Source of the DNA: Aliamphritea hakodatensis
GTDB taxonomy: Bacteria > Pseudomonadota > Gammaproteobacteria > Pseudomonadales > Balneatricaceae
NCBI RefSeq assembly: GCF_024347195.1
Contig: NZ_AP025281.1
Coordinates: 2,604,001-2,668,000, forward strand
DNA: 64,000 nt
Direction of reading: 5' to 3'
Below, piece by piece: positions 27,715 through 37,017 of the stretch. How positions within the stretch are numbered: position 1 is the stretch's first letter; each line of letters begins with the position of its first letter. The notes under the pieces were generated by a model. That model ran no database searches. It was not told the DNA's origin and worked only from the letters and a program-made list of their open reading frames with translations. Both the position numbers and the translations under genes were made by a program.

Positions 27715-27790
27715 TTTTCTATCAAATACTTGCCAGTCATATCTCTCATAAAACTTGGTAATCTTATGAGCTGCCCGGTGTTTCGATGCG

Positions 27791-27807
27791 CTGTATATTA
27801 GGAAAAT
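27791..27807. repeat. 17-bp repeat shared with 28416-28432
   Basis: CTGTATATTAGGAAAAT occurs here, overlapping the -10 region of the tRNA promoter, and identically at 28416-28432. A 14-bp inverted copy (ATTTTCCTAATATA) lies at 28363-28376. The two direct copies bracket the tRNA-Leu fragment. Confidence 0.8.
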
Positions 27808-27823
27808 CGCCCCTCTATTTCAA
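27795..27823 (-). promoter_or_regulatory. Sigma-70 promoter of the tRNA cluster
   Basis: On the minus strand TTGAAA and TAATAT are separated by exactly 17 bases, close to consensus. It faces the Gly-Gly-Cys tRNAs and should give a 5' leader of about 75 nt. Confidence 0.75.
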
Positions 27824-28216
27824 CTGATATTTTCAGTTTTTTAACAGCTGCCCACACCTGGTCATAAAACAACCCGCCGTCACCGGGACCCGGGCAGCCA
27901 GATACACAACTGAATAACCGGAATTGCATCCTGAAAAAGTCCTGACTTCCCCATAAATGTACGGATTAGCGTATCAGGAAATATTTGCCCGAATCAGGCC
28001 ATGCTCCTGCTACCTGAGCCCTCAGGTTTATCTGGCAGAAGCGCCCAGGCAACGGTACTTAACCCGATTAAAGACCGCTGCCGGTCCTCTCAGACCAATT
28101 CCCGCAGTAGCCCCTCAGACACTCGGCTCTGACATTTTCCGGCGACACTTTAAAAGCTGACCTGATCCGCTGACCTACAATCTGCTTTTCAGCTGGGCTG
28201 AGCAAATCCCAGACAA
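27824..28216. other. Intergenic host DNA left of the prophage
   Basis: No gene with a ribosome site or convincing composition was found between the tRNA promoter and the tRNA-Leu terminator. A short plus-strand ORF (27957-28160) is probably chance. Confidence 0.5.
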
Positions 28217-28250
28217 CAAAAAACCCCGAAAGCCTGAGCCTACGGGGTTT
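28217..28250 (-). terminator. Terminator of the original tRNA-Leu gene
   Basis: On the minus strand AAACCCCG...CGGGGTTT with an inner loop (TAGGCTCAGGCTTT) is followed by a T-run. It lies 19 bp downstream of the tRNA-Leu CCA end. Confidence 0.85.
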
Positions 28251-28268
28251 AAAGTGACCATGTGACAA

Positions 28269-28330
28269 TGGTGCCCGGAGCCGGACTTGAACCGGCACGC
28301 TGTTTCCAGCGGGAGATTTTAAGTCTCCCC
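28269..28330 (-). pseudogene. Displaced 3' fragment of tRNA-Leu (UAA): prophage attachment site
   Basis: The minus strand contains an anticodon stem-loop with CTTAAAA (anticodon UAA), a variable arm, the GTTCAAGTCC T-loop and CCA. The acceptor 5' strand and D-arm are missing: the sequence right of 28330 (GGGCTTTTTT) is unrelated. This is what integration into a tRNA 3' half leaves behind. The intact tRNA, repaired by phage DNA, should therefore lie at the other prophage end, beyond base 64000. The start of tail genes 140 bp to the right supports this border. Confidence 0.85.
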
Positions 28331-28415
28331 AAAAAAGCCCTCTAATCAGACAGTTGTGCTGTATTTTCCTAATATAACACTGTGATTTTACGCGGCTTTG
28401 CGGTGACTTCATCCA

Positions 28416-28432
28416 CTGTATATTAGGAAAAT
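28416..28432. repeat. 17-bp repeat, second copy
   Basis: Identical to 27791-27807. Together with the inverted copy at 28363-28376 it forms a 14-bp perfect inverted repeat with a 42-base centre, just inside the phage side of the attachment site. Confidence 0.8.
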
Positions 28433-28455
28433 GCCTGTTTGAAACCAGGCATTTT
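28428..28455 (-). terminator. Terminator of the phage late operon
   Basis: AAAATGCCTG-N8-CAGGCATTTT is a 10-bp perfect stem with a T-run on the minus strand, 14 bp after the tail fibre stop. It ends the late transcript at the phage border. Confidence 0.88.
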
Positions 28456-28469
28456 ACGGAGGTTATAAA

Positions 28470-30044
28470 TCAATTTCTGAGTAACAGCACATCAGACGAT
28501 ATAGCCTTACCAATCGGCCGATTTATTAATGGATTAACTGACAAAGTACCACTGTCTGAAAGATGGTAATCCGAGCCTGGGACAAGCCCAGTAAAAACCC
28601 CTTCAACCACCGAGCCAGCGACGAAATAGTCACCCTGCTCGTTTTCAGCCTGGGAAGTTTTTGCCAGGGCAAGCCATTCATCAGCATTAGATAAATTCGC
28701 CAAAGCATCAAACGTTTTAAGGTAAGCATTACCGCTTGAAACAGAGTCAGAATAAGCCACCAGCACCCGGCCTTCACCGATCTGGACGGCCGGCGTTACA
28801 AACTCCACATCAATGCCCGAATCGATAGCAGCCGAATCAATATCTTTCAGCGTTCCGGCCCGCAGGTCGACCCGCCGCAAATAACGGTCACCAGCGCCGG
28901 CGCCTTCGGCATAACTGATAATTGCCGTCTCGCTGTCTATCAGTTCAATATTCGGCAGCTCATTAGCAGAACCACTACTACCCAGAACAATAACATTACC
29001 CAGCGAAATGACATTTGATCCATTAACATTTAGATCCATCACCTTGGTGCCGGTCGCAGCGCTCAGAACAGCTACCGCCCGGTCAGTAGCGACGCCAACA
29101 ACATCAACATAACTGGTGCCGGATGCTGACAACTCAAATACAGGCCCTAACTGAATAGTTCCGCTAGCAATGTCGATTATCCGAGCTTCTGTTTTTCCTG
29201 TTGAAAGTGCATACACCAGAATTGCACGGGTATCACTCAACTGGTGAAGCCTTATCGAATAAGTAGCGTTCGCCCCAAATGAAACAGCGCTGCCAATCTC
29301 GCTAACAGCCGCGCCGTTAATATTGATCAGCTGCAACTCCCCGGCCTGACTCCCATTAAGGTATGCCACCAGCCCGCGAGCATCAGACAGGGCGCATACA
29401 TCCAGCCCCATATAATCATTAGGAATTGTGCCCGTATAGAACTCAACCTCACTGCCAGGCACGGGAGCTATGCCGCCGCCCTGATCTGTCATCACATATA
29501 CGCGACCATCACTTGAAGCATCAACATGTGCGCATAACACCTTGTTACTTTTACCTATTCTCCCCATTCTTACATGCCATGCATATGAAGAATTTAGCGT
29601 AAACGGTGACCCCAAGGTCACACCGGCATCTGCGTCATCATCTGCAGCAACATAAATATAGGTATCGCCGCTGCTCGTATCACTGGCCGCCACCATCACA
29701 CGCTTATCCCCACATGGCTCCGCCCACACATCGTGACCGTAGGTGGAATTCAGGATAGTTCGAGTGTCTTCAGCCATGGCCGGCGGTGGCATTTCACTGA
29801 CCGGCGCAAGCGCCGTTACAAACTGCCCAGCGGTAACAGCAAATGGAAGCGTTAACGATGGCAGCATCGTTTTTGCATATGACGGAACCACTGACGCTTC
29901 AAGGGTACGGCGCGCAGTAATCGCGTCTAAGTGCTCCAGCCCCTTCGCAGCGTATGCCAGCTCCTGGAGAGATTCAGAACTGGCCGCAACAGAAGATAGC
30001 TTGTCAGCGATTTGATTCAATGTTGTTTCAATTTTGTTGGACAT
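28470..30044 (-). CDS. Tail fibre / receptor-binding protein with propeller-like repeats
   Basis: The start is set at 30044 (MSNKIETTLNQIADKL), with AAGGGGTGGG just upstream. About 524 residues. After a helical N-terminus, roughly six to seven repeats of about 45-50 residues recur, each with a pattern like R-x-x-V-x-Y followed by G and a second strand containing L-x-x-I/V-N/D (for example GLVAYLNGSQAGELQLININ, ILVYALSTGKTEARIID, AVLSAATGTKVMDLNVN, VLVAYSDSVSSGNAYLKTFD). This suggests a beta-propeller. It is the last gene of the late operon, where host-recognition genes usually lie. Family not recognised; role inferred from position and repeats. Confidence 0.7.
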   Translation of the reverse strand: MSNKIETTLNQIADKLSSVAASSESLQELAYAAKGLEHLDAITARRTLEASVVPSYAKTMLPSLTLPFAVTAGQFVTALAPVSEMPPPAMAEDTRTILNSTYGHDVWAEPCGDKRVMVAASDTSSGDTYIYVAADDDADAGVTLGSPFTLNSSYAWHVRMGRIGKSNKVLCAHVDASSDGRVYVMTDQGGGIAPVPGSEVEFYTGTIPNDYMGLDVCALSDARGLVAYLNGSQAGELQLININGAAVSEIGSAVSFGANATYSIRLHQLSDTRAILVYALSTGKTEARIIDIASGTIQLGPVFELSASGTSYVDVVGVATDRAVAVLSAATGTKVMDLNVNGSNVISLGNVIVLGSSGSANELPNIELIDSETAIISYAEGAGAGDRYLRRVDLRAGTLKDIDSAAIDSGIDVEFVTPAVQIGEGRVLVAYSDSVSSGNAYLKTFDALANLSNADEWLALAKTSQAENEQGDYFVAGSVVEGVFTGLVPGSDYHLSDSGTLSVNPLINRPIGKAISSDVLLLRN

Positions 30045-30054
30045 TTCCCACCCC

Positions 30055-30564
30055 TTAAAAAATTGCCATTCCCAGTTCCCGGGCCACATTGTCCGGACTG
30101 ACTGAATTCAATGCATTACTGGCCGCCTGCTCTGTTGCCGCTCTGTCTACGGCTACCGCCTGACGATCCTCCTCAACAGCCTGCCGCGCGCTGGCGACCT
30201 CTGACGCAGCCGTTATTACCGTTTGTTTATTTGTTGCTACGCTTGATTTATCGAGAGCCACGGCCTGACGGTCATTACCCGTTGCGGTCGCTGCCTGTTC
30301 AGCTGCGTCTTTGTAGCCCTGCGCCTCACCTGCGCTTTGTGCCGCCGCCTCTGCTGATGATCCTTGCTGAGCCGCTACCGCCTCGTTTCGGGCCTGCAGC
30401 GCCTCTGTATGAGCCTGCTCTATTTCACCGGCTACAGTATTCAGATCACCGGCAAACTTCATCAACCGGTCTTGCTGGGTATTGAAGTTGTTAACAAAAT
30501 CGATGGTATGACCGGGCTGAATTTTTAAATCTGAAAGACTGAGGCTAATTTCTGATATCGACAT
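30055..30564 (-). CDS. Tail-associated coiled-coil protein
   Basis: This 169-residue protein is almost wholly Ala/Gln/Glu-rich, with heptad-like runs (EIEQAHTEALQARNEAVAAQQG, SAGEAQGYKDAAEQAATATGNDRQAVALDKSSVATN). That composition is common in the stalks and linkers of tail fibres. It lies between the tail tip genes and the putative fibre in the same direction, with only short gaps. It probably forms a trimeric stalk or attaches the fibre. Confidence 0.65.
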   Translation of the reverse strand: MSISEISLSLSDLKIQPGHTIDFVNNFNTQQDRLMKFAGDLNTVAGEIEQAHTEALQARNEAVAAQQGSSAEAAAQSAGEAQGYKDAAEQAATATGNDRQAVALDKSSVATNKQTVITAASEVASARQAVEEDRQAVAVDRAATEQAASNALNSVSPDNVARELGMAIF

Positions 30565-30569
30565 TTCTG

Positions 30570-31397
30570 CTACACCTCAAAAAACTGCAGCTTCGTTGTG
30601 CAGTTGTTGAAATTGTTATGAGTAAATGAAAGTCCTGCCTGCCTTTTTGCAATGAACTGATGCTGAATTTCTTTCAAACCACCGGCCCCGGGATATGCGG
30701 AAATAAATATATCCGCCGCGAGCCCAGCGGCCACCAGCTCTCCTTCAAGCAATAAGCGTTCATCCATAGATAAGTAGTTGAGATCGATATCAAATTGCCT
30801 TCTGGAGCCCTTGCCGACCGTCCATAGCGAGCCGCCATCCGTAGGGCTGTGCCGCCCGCTTTCCTGATGGGTCATTCTTGCGTTGTAGTCCATATTCACC
30901 GCCGGCGAAATGGCAACCCCCAGGAAGAACCGGCCGACCTGAAGCCAGCCAGCGCTATTTTTTGAATCGGATACGGTTATTTCGTAACTGTCGAAAAGTA
31001 CGGCATCAAACCACAGTGAAGTGCACTGTTCCGCCAGCTTATCGTTATCGGCCGCCATCCATGGGTCTATGCCCGCCCGCCAGGTTCCGGCAGGTATGAA
31101 GAAAGTCTGAACAGGAATTAAACCGGAGTCGTAAACCGTTACGCCCTGGAGCTTCAGAACGAGCCGATATTCGGAATCCTTACTGAGGTTATGCTGAGCC
31201 ATACAAAAGCCATTAGCATACGCTGGCCCTTGCCCCATCTGAGCGGTAACTGAGTGAACACCGACACTTTGTGTCCGCCAAGCATGGGCCTTGCTTTGCT
31301 TCTGCGTTGATGCCACCGGGACAGCTTCGCTGCTGGCAGTCAGTGCGGCCTTGTCATGCTCATTGACAACAATAAATCGAATATTGCTTTCAGCCAT
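30570..31397 (-). CDS. Phage tail protein (tip-associated)
   Basis: The start is taken at 31397 (MAESNIRFIVV), whose A overlaps the stop of the preceding gene (TAATG). About 275 residues, beta-rich, without signal peptide. The middle contains FFLGVAISPAVNMDYNARM and the end has RRQFDIDLNYLSMDERLLLEGELVAAGLAADIFISAYPGAG. It sits in the late operon after the hub-like gene. It is probably a distal-tail/tip component; the exact family is uncertain. Confidence 0.6.
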   Translation of the reverse strand: MAESNIRFIVVNEHDKAALTASSEAVPVASTQKQSKAHAWRTQSVGVHSVTAQMGQGPAYANGFCMAQHNLSKDSEYRLVLKLQGVTVYDSGLIPVQTFFIPAGTWRAGIDPWMAADNDKLAEQCTSLWFDAVLFDSYEITVSDSKNSAGWLQVGRFFLGVAISPAVNMDYNARMTHQESGRHSPTDGGSLWTVGKGSRRQFDIDLNYLSMDERLLLEGELVAAGLAADIFISAYPGAGGLKEIQHQFIAKRQAGLSFTHNNFNNCTTKLQFFEV

Positions 31398-32818
31398 TAA
31401 AACCACACCTCTAATTTTATCCGCTCTTCAGTGAAAGAAGGCCTCTTTGAAAAAACCACGGCGTCTACACCATCAGAAAACGGACTGATACCGGGGTGCA
31501 TTATCTTGACTGTATCGCCCACTGATATCAGGGCCGGCGCCAAGAAACATTCACACTCCCATACCTGCCGGTCAGCACTTCGCAACTGCAATCGCCGGTC
31601 AGCTTCGTAATAACCGTCATAGTTCGGAATTTGCACATCGACTGCTATAGAAGCCTCGACAGTATCGGCATCCGATAACTTAAAGGTCCGCTGCTGGAAC
31701 CACTCACGGGTCAGCGCGCCTTTAATAAAATCACTGACTGAGCCGGCTATATCGCCCGGGGACAGAACATAGAAATTCTTGTAATAATCAACGGAGCACT
31801 GACGCCATGCCGGCTCTGTTCTTATCAGCCGTAACCCATCCTTGAAAATATCATCAGGGGTTATTGTGATTCCCGGTTCCGCTGGCGCCTCCAATACAGC
31901 CACCTCTAATTCACCGGTTAAATTGACTCGCCAATAACCTCCAATCTGCAGCACCAGATCATCAAGCACCTGGCGACAGGTTGTCTTTGTGCCGTCCGGG
32001 TAGTACAGAGATAAATGACGATCCGGCAGCGCATCAAGCAACTCAGCTTTAACGGCTAACCCGGCCACGCCCGCAATAAATTGAACGATCTCGGCTGGCT
32101 TATTGAGGCCATAGGTCCGAATGGTGCTGGCAGATACAGGCCCCTGAGCTGGAACCTTTAGCTGAAATCTGGAGTTCGACAACCACCGCACATCCGGATC
32201 AGAAACCACTGCCCCAGAATCATGAATATCTGGGTAGCTATATATGCTCGCCGGGCCATCTTCCCAGCCACTGAGAATGTATTCATCTTCAACGGCATTT
32301 ATCAGAACGGCCGGCACATGCAAGACGGAGCCAAATACCGCCGGGAACCCGTATTCCTTATTCTCAGTTTCGGCCCTGTATTCATGCAGCGGCACCTCAA
32401 GTGCCGATCGGCCATCAGACACCGAAAATGAAATTTCCCCGGCACGGCTGGCGGCCAAACCACTATTAGGCAGAGATGCCACCAGTCGAAAATCCTGCCG
32501 ATGCCAGGTAAGGTCGCCCAAATAAATGCTGATGTTACCGGTGCGCCATTGGTAACCGTGCCAGGCATTTAAATCACCATCGTTTATCACGGTAATGGTG
32601 CCTATTTCTGACCTGCCATCGATCCGCTCAGATAAGCTGACCACTGAAGAAACCCTGTCTTCATATACCCGGTGCGTATTATCCCTGGTTACCGGCTCCC
32701 CGATATACGGCGCGGTTGCCACATACTCAACACCCGCCGTATGCGTCAACTCAACAAGCAGACAGCGCCGCGCCGCCGCCTGTGTCAGCCAGTTTTGGTA
32801 ATCATCATCTGAAATCAT
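31397..32818 (-). CDS. Tail hub/tip-like protein
   Basis: This 473-residue protein follows the tape measure gene with a 4-bp overlap. Its N-terminal region (RCLLVELTHTAGVEYVATAPYI...) and internal pattern (GYWRVNLTGELEVAVLEAPAEPG, DDIFKDGLRLI) resemble structural proteins of siphophage tail tips that sit below the tape measure. No enzymatic motif is evident. Assignment is by position and composition. Confidence 0.6.
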   Translation of the reverse strand: MISDDDYQNWLTQAAARRCLLVELTHTAGVEYVATAPYIGEPVTRDNTHRVYEDRVSSVVSLSERIDGRSEIGTITVINDGDLNAWHGYQWRTGNISIYLGDLTWHRQDFRLVASLPNSGLAASRAGEISFSVSDGRSALEVPLHEYRAETENKEYGFPAVFGSVLHVPAVLINAVEDEYILSGWEDGPASIYSYPDIHDSGAVVSDPDVRWLSNSRFQLKVPAQGPVSASTIRTYGLNKPAEIVQFIAGVAGLAVKAELLDALPDRHLSLYYPDGTKTTCRQVLDDLVLQIGGYWRVNLTGELEVAVLEAPAEPGITITPDDIFKDGLRLIRTEPAWRQCSVDYYKNFYVLSPGDIAGSVSDFIKGALTREWFQQRTFKLSDADTVEASIAVDVQIPNYDGYYEADRRLQLRSADRQVWECECFLAPALISVGDTVKIMHPGISPFSDGVDAVVFSKRPSFTEERIKLEVWF

Positions 32819-35800
32819 AAAGGGCTCGCTATTACTGCTTGTCCGTTACGTTCAAAAGCCCGGGTCTGCCTTTCTGCTTCAGCAATCTGTGCATTCGCAA
32901 TAGCAGCATTCTGAGCATTCAGGCGCTCGACCTCACCCCGCAAAAGCTTCAATTCAAGCACCTGCTTATCAGCGGCCTCCCGGGCCTTCTTGCTCTCTTC
33001 GAGTAGTTCCTTATCAAGGCGGGCAATCTCTGACTGTAACCGGTCCTCGCTGCCGAACTCCTGCCCAAGACCGGTAAGAACCTTGGTTACATCTTCGAAG
33101 ATATCCTTATAAGCTCCGGTACTGGCGTAAAAGCTTGCCGCTTGGTTTATATACGCCTGTGCAGCGTTACCAATCTGGCCAAGCGCTTCCGCATCACCGG
33201 TTTCTGCACGTACCTGCAGGGCAGCAAAATCACTCTGTACCAGGTTGAATTTCGCCTGAGCCTTCAGCGGTGAGTTATCGGAAAGCTTCAAGCCATTTAC
33301 CACACCCGCAAGTGACGCCGCGGCCCGCTGCTGATCCTGCAGCAACCCCACAGAGTAATCCCGGATACGGCTTAATTGCTCTGTAATTGGCTGTGAGATA
33401 GAAGAAACGGCTTCTTCGGTTAACTGTCCCAATGTTGAGAGCGCCGGGGCAAGCTTCATTGCTGCCAAATAAGCATCTTGCCCTGCGGCTGTTGTCAGGT
33501 TCAGAGACTCCACAAAGCTGCGTAAGTCTTTGCGTGAATCAATCGAGGTGCCGTACTCCTCGTTAAATTCATTTAAAACACCATTCAGTTTTGCAATCTG
33601 CCGGGTGCTTCTTTCTTTGTCAGTAAAGTAATTCTGGTAATAAAAGCCACTGCTTTCCTGCAGCTGTTCCATGCCGCCGAAAATCTTTACCATCCTGTCG
33701 CTGAGCCGAATGGCGCCAGCGCCAGTTTGATTGAACGATAAATTCAGATCCTCAGTAATTGCAGTAAAGGACTTAAACTGACCGGCCAGCCGCATTAAGG
33801 CTGCATTAGCTTTTTCGTCAATCGCTATCAGGTCGTCAAGACCTGCAGACTTCAATACAGAAGTTGATAGCCCATCAACAACCCGGTCTGTCCATTGCTC
33901 TACGTACTTTTTAACCTGGTTATTGCTGGAATATTTGATATTTCTGGAGTACCGGCTCCGGTATTTCTCGGCAGCACCGTAATGGGCGCTTAACCCCACA
34001 TCGCCTGTTAAGCTTTTCAAACCGTCCTTCACGGCCTGAAAATACGTACTCAGCTGATCTGTACTGTCTCTCGAAAACCGATAAACGCGGTAACGGCTTT
34101 TGCTACCTCTGAAAAACGATTTTTTCTTTTTCTCTTTAGTTTTAACGTATCCGTAGGTCTTGCCGTTGCGGTACCCAAGATTCAGGGTTTTACTTTTCAG
34201 CTTCCACCCAGACCCGAAGAGACTGCCGCCCAGCTTGCCCCCCAGAACGCCACCAAGCACAGCGCCGACAGCAGCCCCCACAGGGCCGGCAATAGCCGCA
34301 CCAAAGCTTGCGCCACCTTTAGCACCAAAATAGCCACCAGCAGCGCCGGAAATAGCACCTTTGACGCCAGACTGGCCATAACCATAGAAAGCACCGCCAA
34401 TGCCTGAAACGTAGGGAGCAACAGCTGATATGGACTGTGACCAGTTTGCAGGATTGGCAACAGATAAAGCCTGTCCAGAACCTGCACCGGTTGCCAGCCC
34501 GATTTCAGGGTTAGCAGCCGCCCATGCTGGATTGAACAAAACATTCTGAGTGGCAGCCAGTTTATTCAGCCCTGCAATTGCCCAGGCAGGCACTAAATTA
34601 CCGGTTCCCAGATCAACCAATGACTTCAGACTTGATAAATTGCCAAGCAATCCACCACCGCCACCGCCGGCGGAACCGCTACCCGTAACAGCGCCGGCCG
34701 CTGATGACAGCCCCCCGACAAGTGAGCCGGCACCAGAAATGGAGCCGACAGCATTTATTACCAACCGCTTACTGAACGTGTAAGCAAGTTGCGCCATCAG
34801 ATCCTTGGCGGTATTCACCATTGAATCTTTGAAATCATCAAAGCCATCGAATGAGCTGCGGTACAGCTTAAAAAACGCATCATCGACGCGCTCTATCGCC
34901 CTGTCCGTCATTTTTGCCCATGCATCAACAGACTCTTGATTCTTTTTCAGGGCCTCATTTGACTGTTTAAGCGCCTGCTGCTGCTCAAATAGCGCCTCTG
35001 AATGGCGCCGAACAGTGGCCTTTTGCTCTTCGGTCGCCTCTGCGTTCAGCTGGCGTAACTGGCGCTGAACGTACTGTTCTTTTTCAGAGTGCTTCAGCAC
35101 ATCAACTTCAAACTGAAGCGATTCAACCAGACTTTCATTTGAGGCCTTCAGGCTCTCAACTGCTTTAGCCTGCTTAACAGTAACAATAACGTTTTTCGCG
35201 CCAGAGGCGTTCGCCTCCCCGGTGGCGTTGTCCGCTTCTTTCTGGGCTTTTGTTTGCTGTTCCTGTGCTTCAGTCAAAGCCTCTAAGCGCAATTTCTGGC
35301 CGACTAAATCCCTTTGCGCAGCATCATACTTGCCATCCAACCAGCCGCCATCGGGCACCGCCTCAAGCTTATCAATAAACTTTTGAGTTTTTTCGATATC
35401 GCTGGCCAGCTCTTCTGATGACCGTTTCAAAAACCCTTTTACCAAGTTGTTTTTCAGATACTCGTCTTGGCCGCCGGAAAGCACCCGGTACATTTCCCGC
35501 AAAGAGATAGCCAACTGGTCAATTGGCCCTATAGCTTTTTGGCTTCTGATCTTTGCCTCATCAACATTGGCGGCATAAACCGCCATGCCTGTTGTCGCCA
35601 GAATAGCAACACCGACGGGGCCACCCATAAAAGCCAGAGAGGCTTTAAGCCCAGCGGTGGCACGGCCAGCTAAAGTCGCTGAAGCCGTATATCTGTTAGT
35701 CGCGGCAGTTAAGCCATTTTGAGTAGCAATAACAGCCTGGTTCGCAACGGCTAACCGTGTACCCGCGGCGGCCCGTAATTGCATTGTATGAGCTGCAGCT

Positions 35801-36828
35801 AAGGACCGCTGCGCCGCTGCCTGGTCCTGCACAGCTCGATGATGCTGCTGTTTTGCAAGCTGCAGCTCACTGGCCAGCAAAGTACGATTTGCCTGAACCG
35901 CTGCAGCCGATGCTTTAATTTTTGTCAGCATCGCCGGTACATATTTGGCGGCCATCGTGCCTGCGGCAATAATCGCCACATCATCCAGGTACTGAACGGA
36001 TTCCGCGGCGGCCGCAACTGTTGTTGCCATGTTTTGAAGGGTTTCTGTTCCATTGGTGGCGACAAATACGGCCACCTCCCGGTTCACGCTCCCCCAGGCC
36101 ATGGACAGATCGGCCATGGCATCATTGTAAGCAGCAACTGCCGCCGCTTGATCCTGACCAACAGTCACATTCAATTCACGGGCGCGGGCCAGCATTGAAT
36201 TAAGGGCTTCTTCACCCTGATTGATAACCTGAAGGGCCGCCGCGGCGCCCTCGCTGTCAAAAATCTTGTTTGCCAGCCGTACACGATCGCCACTGTTTTC
36301 TATTCCCTGCAGTGCGTTGGCAATTGCCAGGAACTGTTCTTCAGGACGTAGCTGCTTTAATTCATCAGCAGATAAATTGAGCTCCACCAGGGCATCTTTC
36401 GCGGCCCCAGTGCCGGCGGCTGCCTCTGCAATTCTGCGGGTCTGGCGCTGCCAGGCCAGAGACAGCTGTTTAATATTGGTTCCGGACCACTCTGCAACTG
36501 CTGAGTATTCGGATAAAGCCTCTGTGCTGGCACCCAAGCGCAGATTTAACTTGTGGATTTTGTCCAGTGAGTCTAACTGTTTACTGAAACCGGCTGTTAC
36601 AGAAGCAATACCGGTAAAAGCGGCACCCCATGCGACAGCCTTATGAGCAACAGACGCAATAGATGCACTTAGCTTATCGCTCTCCTTGCGCATAGCCTTC
36701 ATCTGGCGCTGGCTACGTTTACCGGTATCGTTAAGCCGCCCCAGCTTCTCCCGGGTCATTTCAATAGCTTTAACGCCGCCGGCGGCATCGCCGGTGATCA
36801 CTAAGCCAGTTTTATATGCTTTAGCCAT
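32815..36828 (-). CDS. Tail tape measure protein
   Basis: This 1337-residue protein is the largest in the prophage and sits after the tail chaperones, as in lambda H. It opens with a basic helical region (KLGRLNDTGKRSQRQMKAMRKES) and has long coiled-coil sections (for example AQKEADNATGEA, NAEATEEQKATVRRHSEALFEQQQALKQSNEALKK). Gly/Ala-rich hydrophobic stretches occur in the middle (SAGGGGGGLLGNL; GPVGAAVGAVLGGVLGGKLGG, about residues 730-880). It sets tail length and forms part of the DNA-injection channel. Confidence 0.93.
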   Translation of the reverse strand: MAKAYKTGLVITGDAAGGVKAIEMTREKLGRLNDTGKRSQRQMKAMRKESDKLSASIASVAHKAVAWGAAFTGIASVTAGFSKQLDSLDKIHKLNLRLGASTEALSEYSAVAEWSGTNIKQLSLAWQRQTRRIAEAAAGTGAAKDALVELNLSADELKQLRPEEQFLAIANALQGIENSGDRVRLANKIFDSEGAAAALQVINQGEEALNSMLARARELNVTVGQDQAAAVAAYNDAMADLSMAWGSVNREVAVFVATNGTETLQNMATTVAAAAESVQYLDDVAIIAAGTMAAKYVPAMLTKIKASAAAVQANRTLLASELQLAKQQHHRAVQDQAAAQRSLAAAHTMQLRAAAGTRLAVANQAVIATQNGLTAATNRYTASATLAGRATAGLKASLAFMGGPVGVAILATTGMAVYAANVDEAKIRSQKAIGPIDQLAISLREMYRVLSGGQDEYLKNNLVKGFLKRSSEELASDIEKTQKFIDKLEAVPDGGWLDGKYDAAQRDLVGQKLRLEALTEAQEQQTKAQKEADNATGEANASGAKNVIVTVKQAKAVESLKASNESLVESLQFEVDVLKHSEKEQYVQRQLRQLNAEATEEQKATVRRHSEALFEQQQALKQSNEALKKNQESVDAWAKMTDRAIERVDDAFFKLYRSSFDGFDDFKDSMVNTAKDLMAQLAYTFSKRLVINAVGSISGAGSLVGGLSSAAGAVTGSGSAGGGGGGLLGNLSSLKSLVDLGTGNLVPAWAIAGLNKLAATQNVLFNPAWAAANPEIGLATGAGSGQALSVANPANWSQSISAVAPYVSGIGGAFYGYGQSGVKGAISGAAGGYFGAKGGASFGAAIAGPVGAAVGAVLGGVLGGKLGGSLFGSGWKLKSKTLNLGYRNGKTYGYVKTKEKKKKSFFRGSKSRYRVYRFSRDSTDQLSTYFQAVKDGLKSLTGDVGLSAHYGAAEKYRSRYSRNIKYSSNNQVKKYVEQWTDRVVDGLSTSVLKSAGLDDLIAIDEKANAALMRLAGQFKSFTAITEDLNLSFNQTGAGAIRLSDRMVKIFGGMEQLQESSGFYYQNYFTDKERSTRQIAKLNGVLNEFNEEYGTSIDSRKDLRSFVESLNLTTAAGQDAYLAAMKLAPALSTLGQLTEEAVSSISQPITEQLSRIRDYSVGLLQDQQRAAASLAGVVNGLKLSDNSPLKAQAKFNLVQSDFAALQVRAETGDAEALGQIGNAAQAYINQAASFYASTGAYKDIFEDVTKVLTGLGQEFGSEDRLQSEIARLDKELLEESKKAREAADKQVLELKLLRGEVERLNAQNAAIANAQIAEAERQTRAFERNGQAVIASPL

Positions 36829-36849
36829 GAAACGCCCTATAATCCCGGT

Positions 36850-37017
36850 ATGGAGATTCTGTTTTTATTGGCATTGCTGCCAACACTGATGTTAATTCTT
36901 AGCGGGAAGTTCGGCTTTGCAGCCGTCAGCCTGCTGATTATCCCTGGCTGGTTTTTCAGCCCGGTTATAGCTGGCGCGGGCTGGGTAAGCTGTTGCGCTA
37001 TAGCAATCAACGATTAA
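36850..37017 (+). CDS. Possible small hydrophobic protein, antisense to late operon
   Basis: This 55-codon ORF occupies the gap between the tape measure and chaperone genes and runs against the operon. The product is strongly hydrophobic (MEILFLLALLPTLMLILSG ... VSLLIIPGWFFSPVIAG), like a two-helix membrane peptide. A TATAAT lies at 36838-36843 but there is no Shine-Dalgarno and no good -35. It may be chance, or a small phage membrane peptide. Confidence 0.25.
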   Translation: MEILFLLALLPTLMLILSGKFGFAAVSLLIIPGWFFSPVIAGAGWVSCCAIAIND

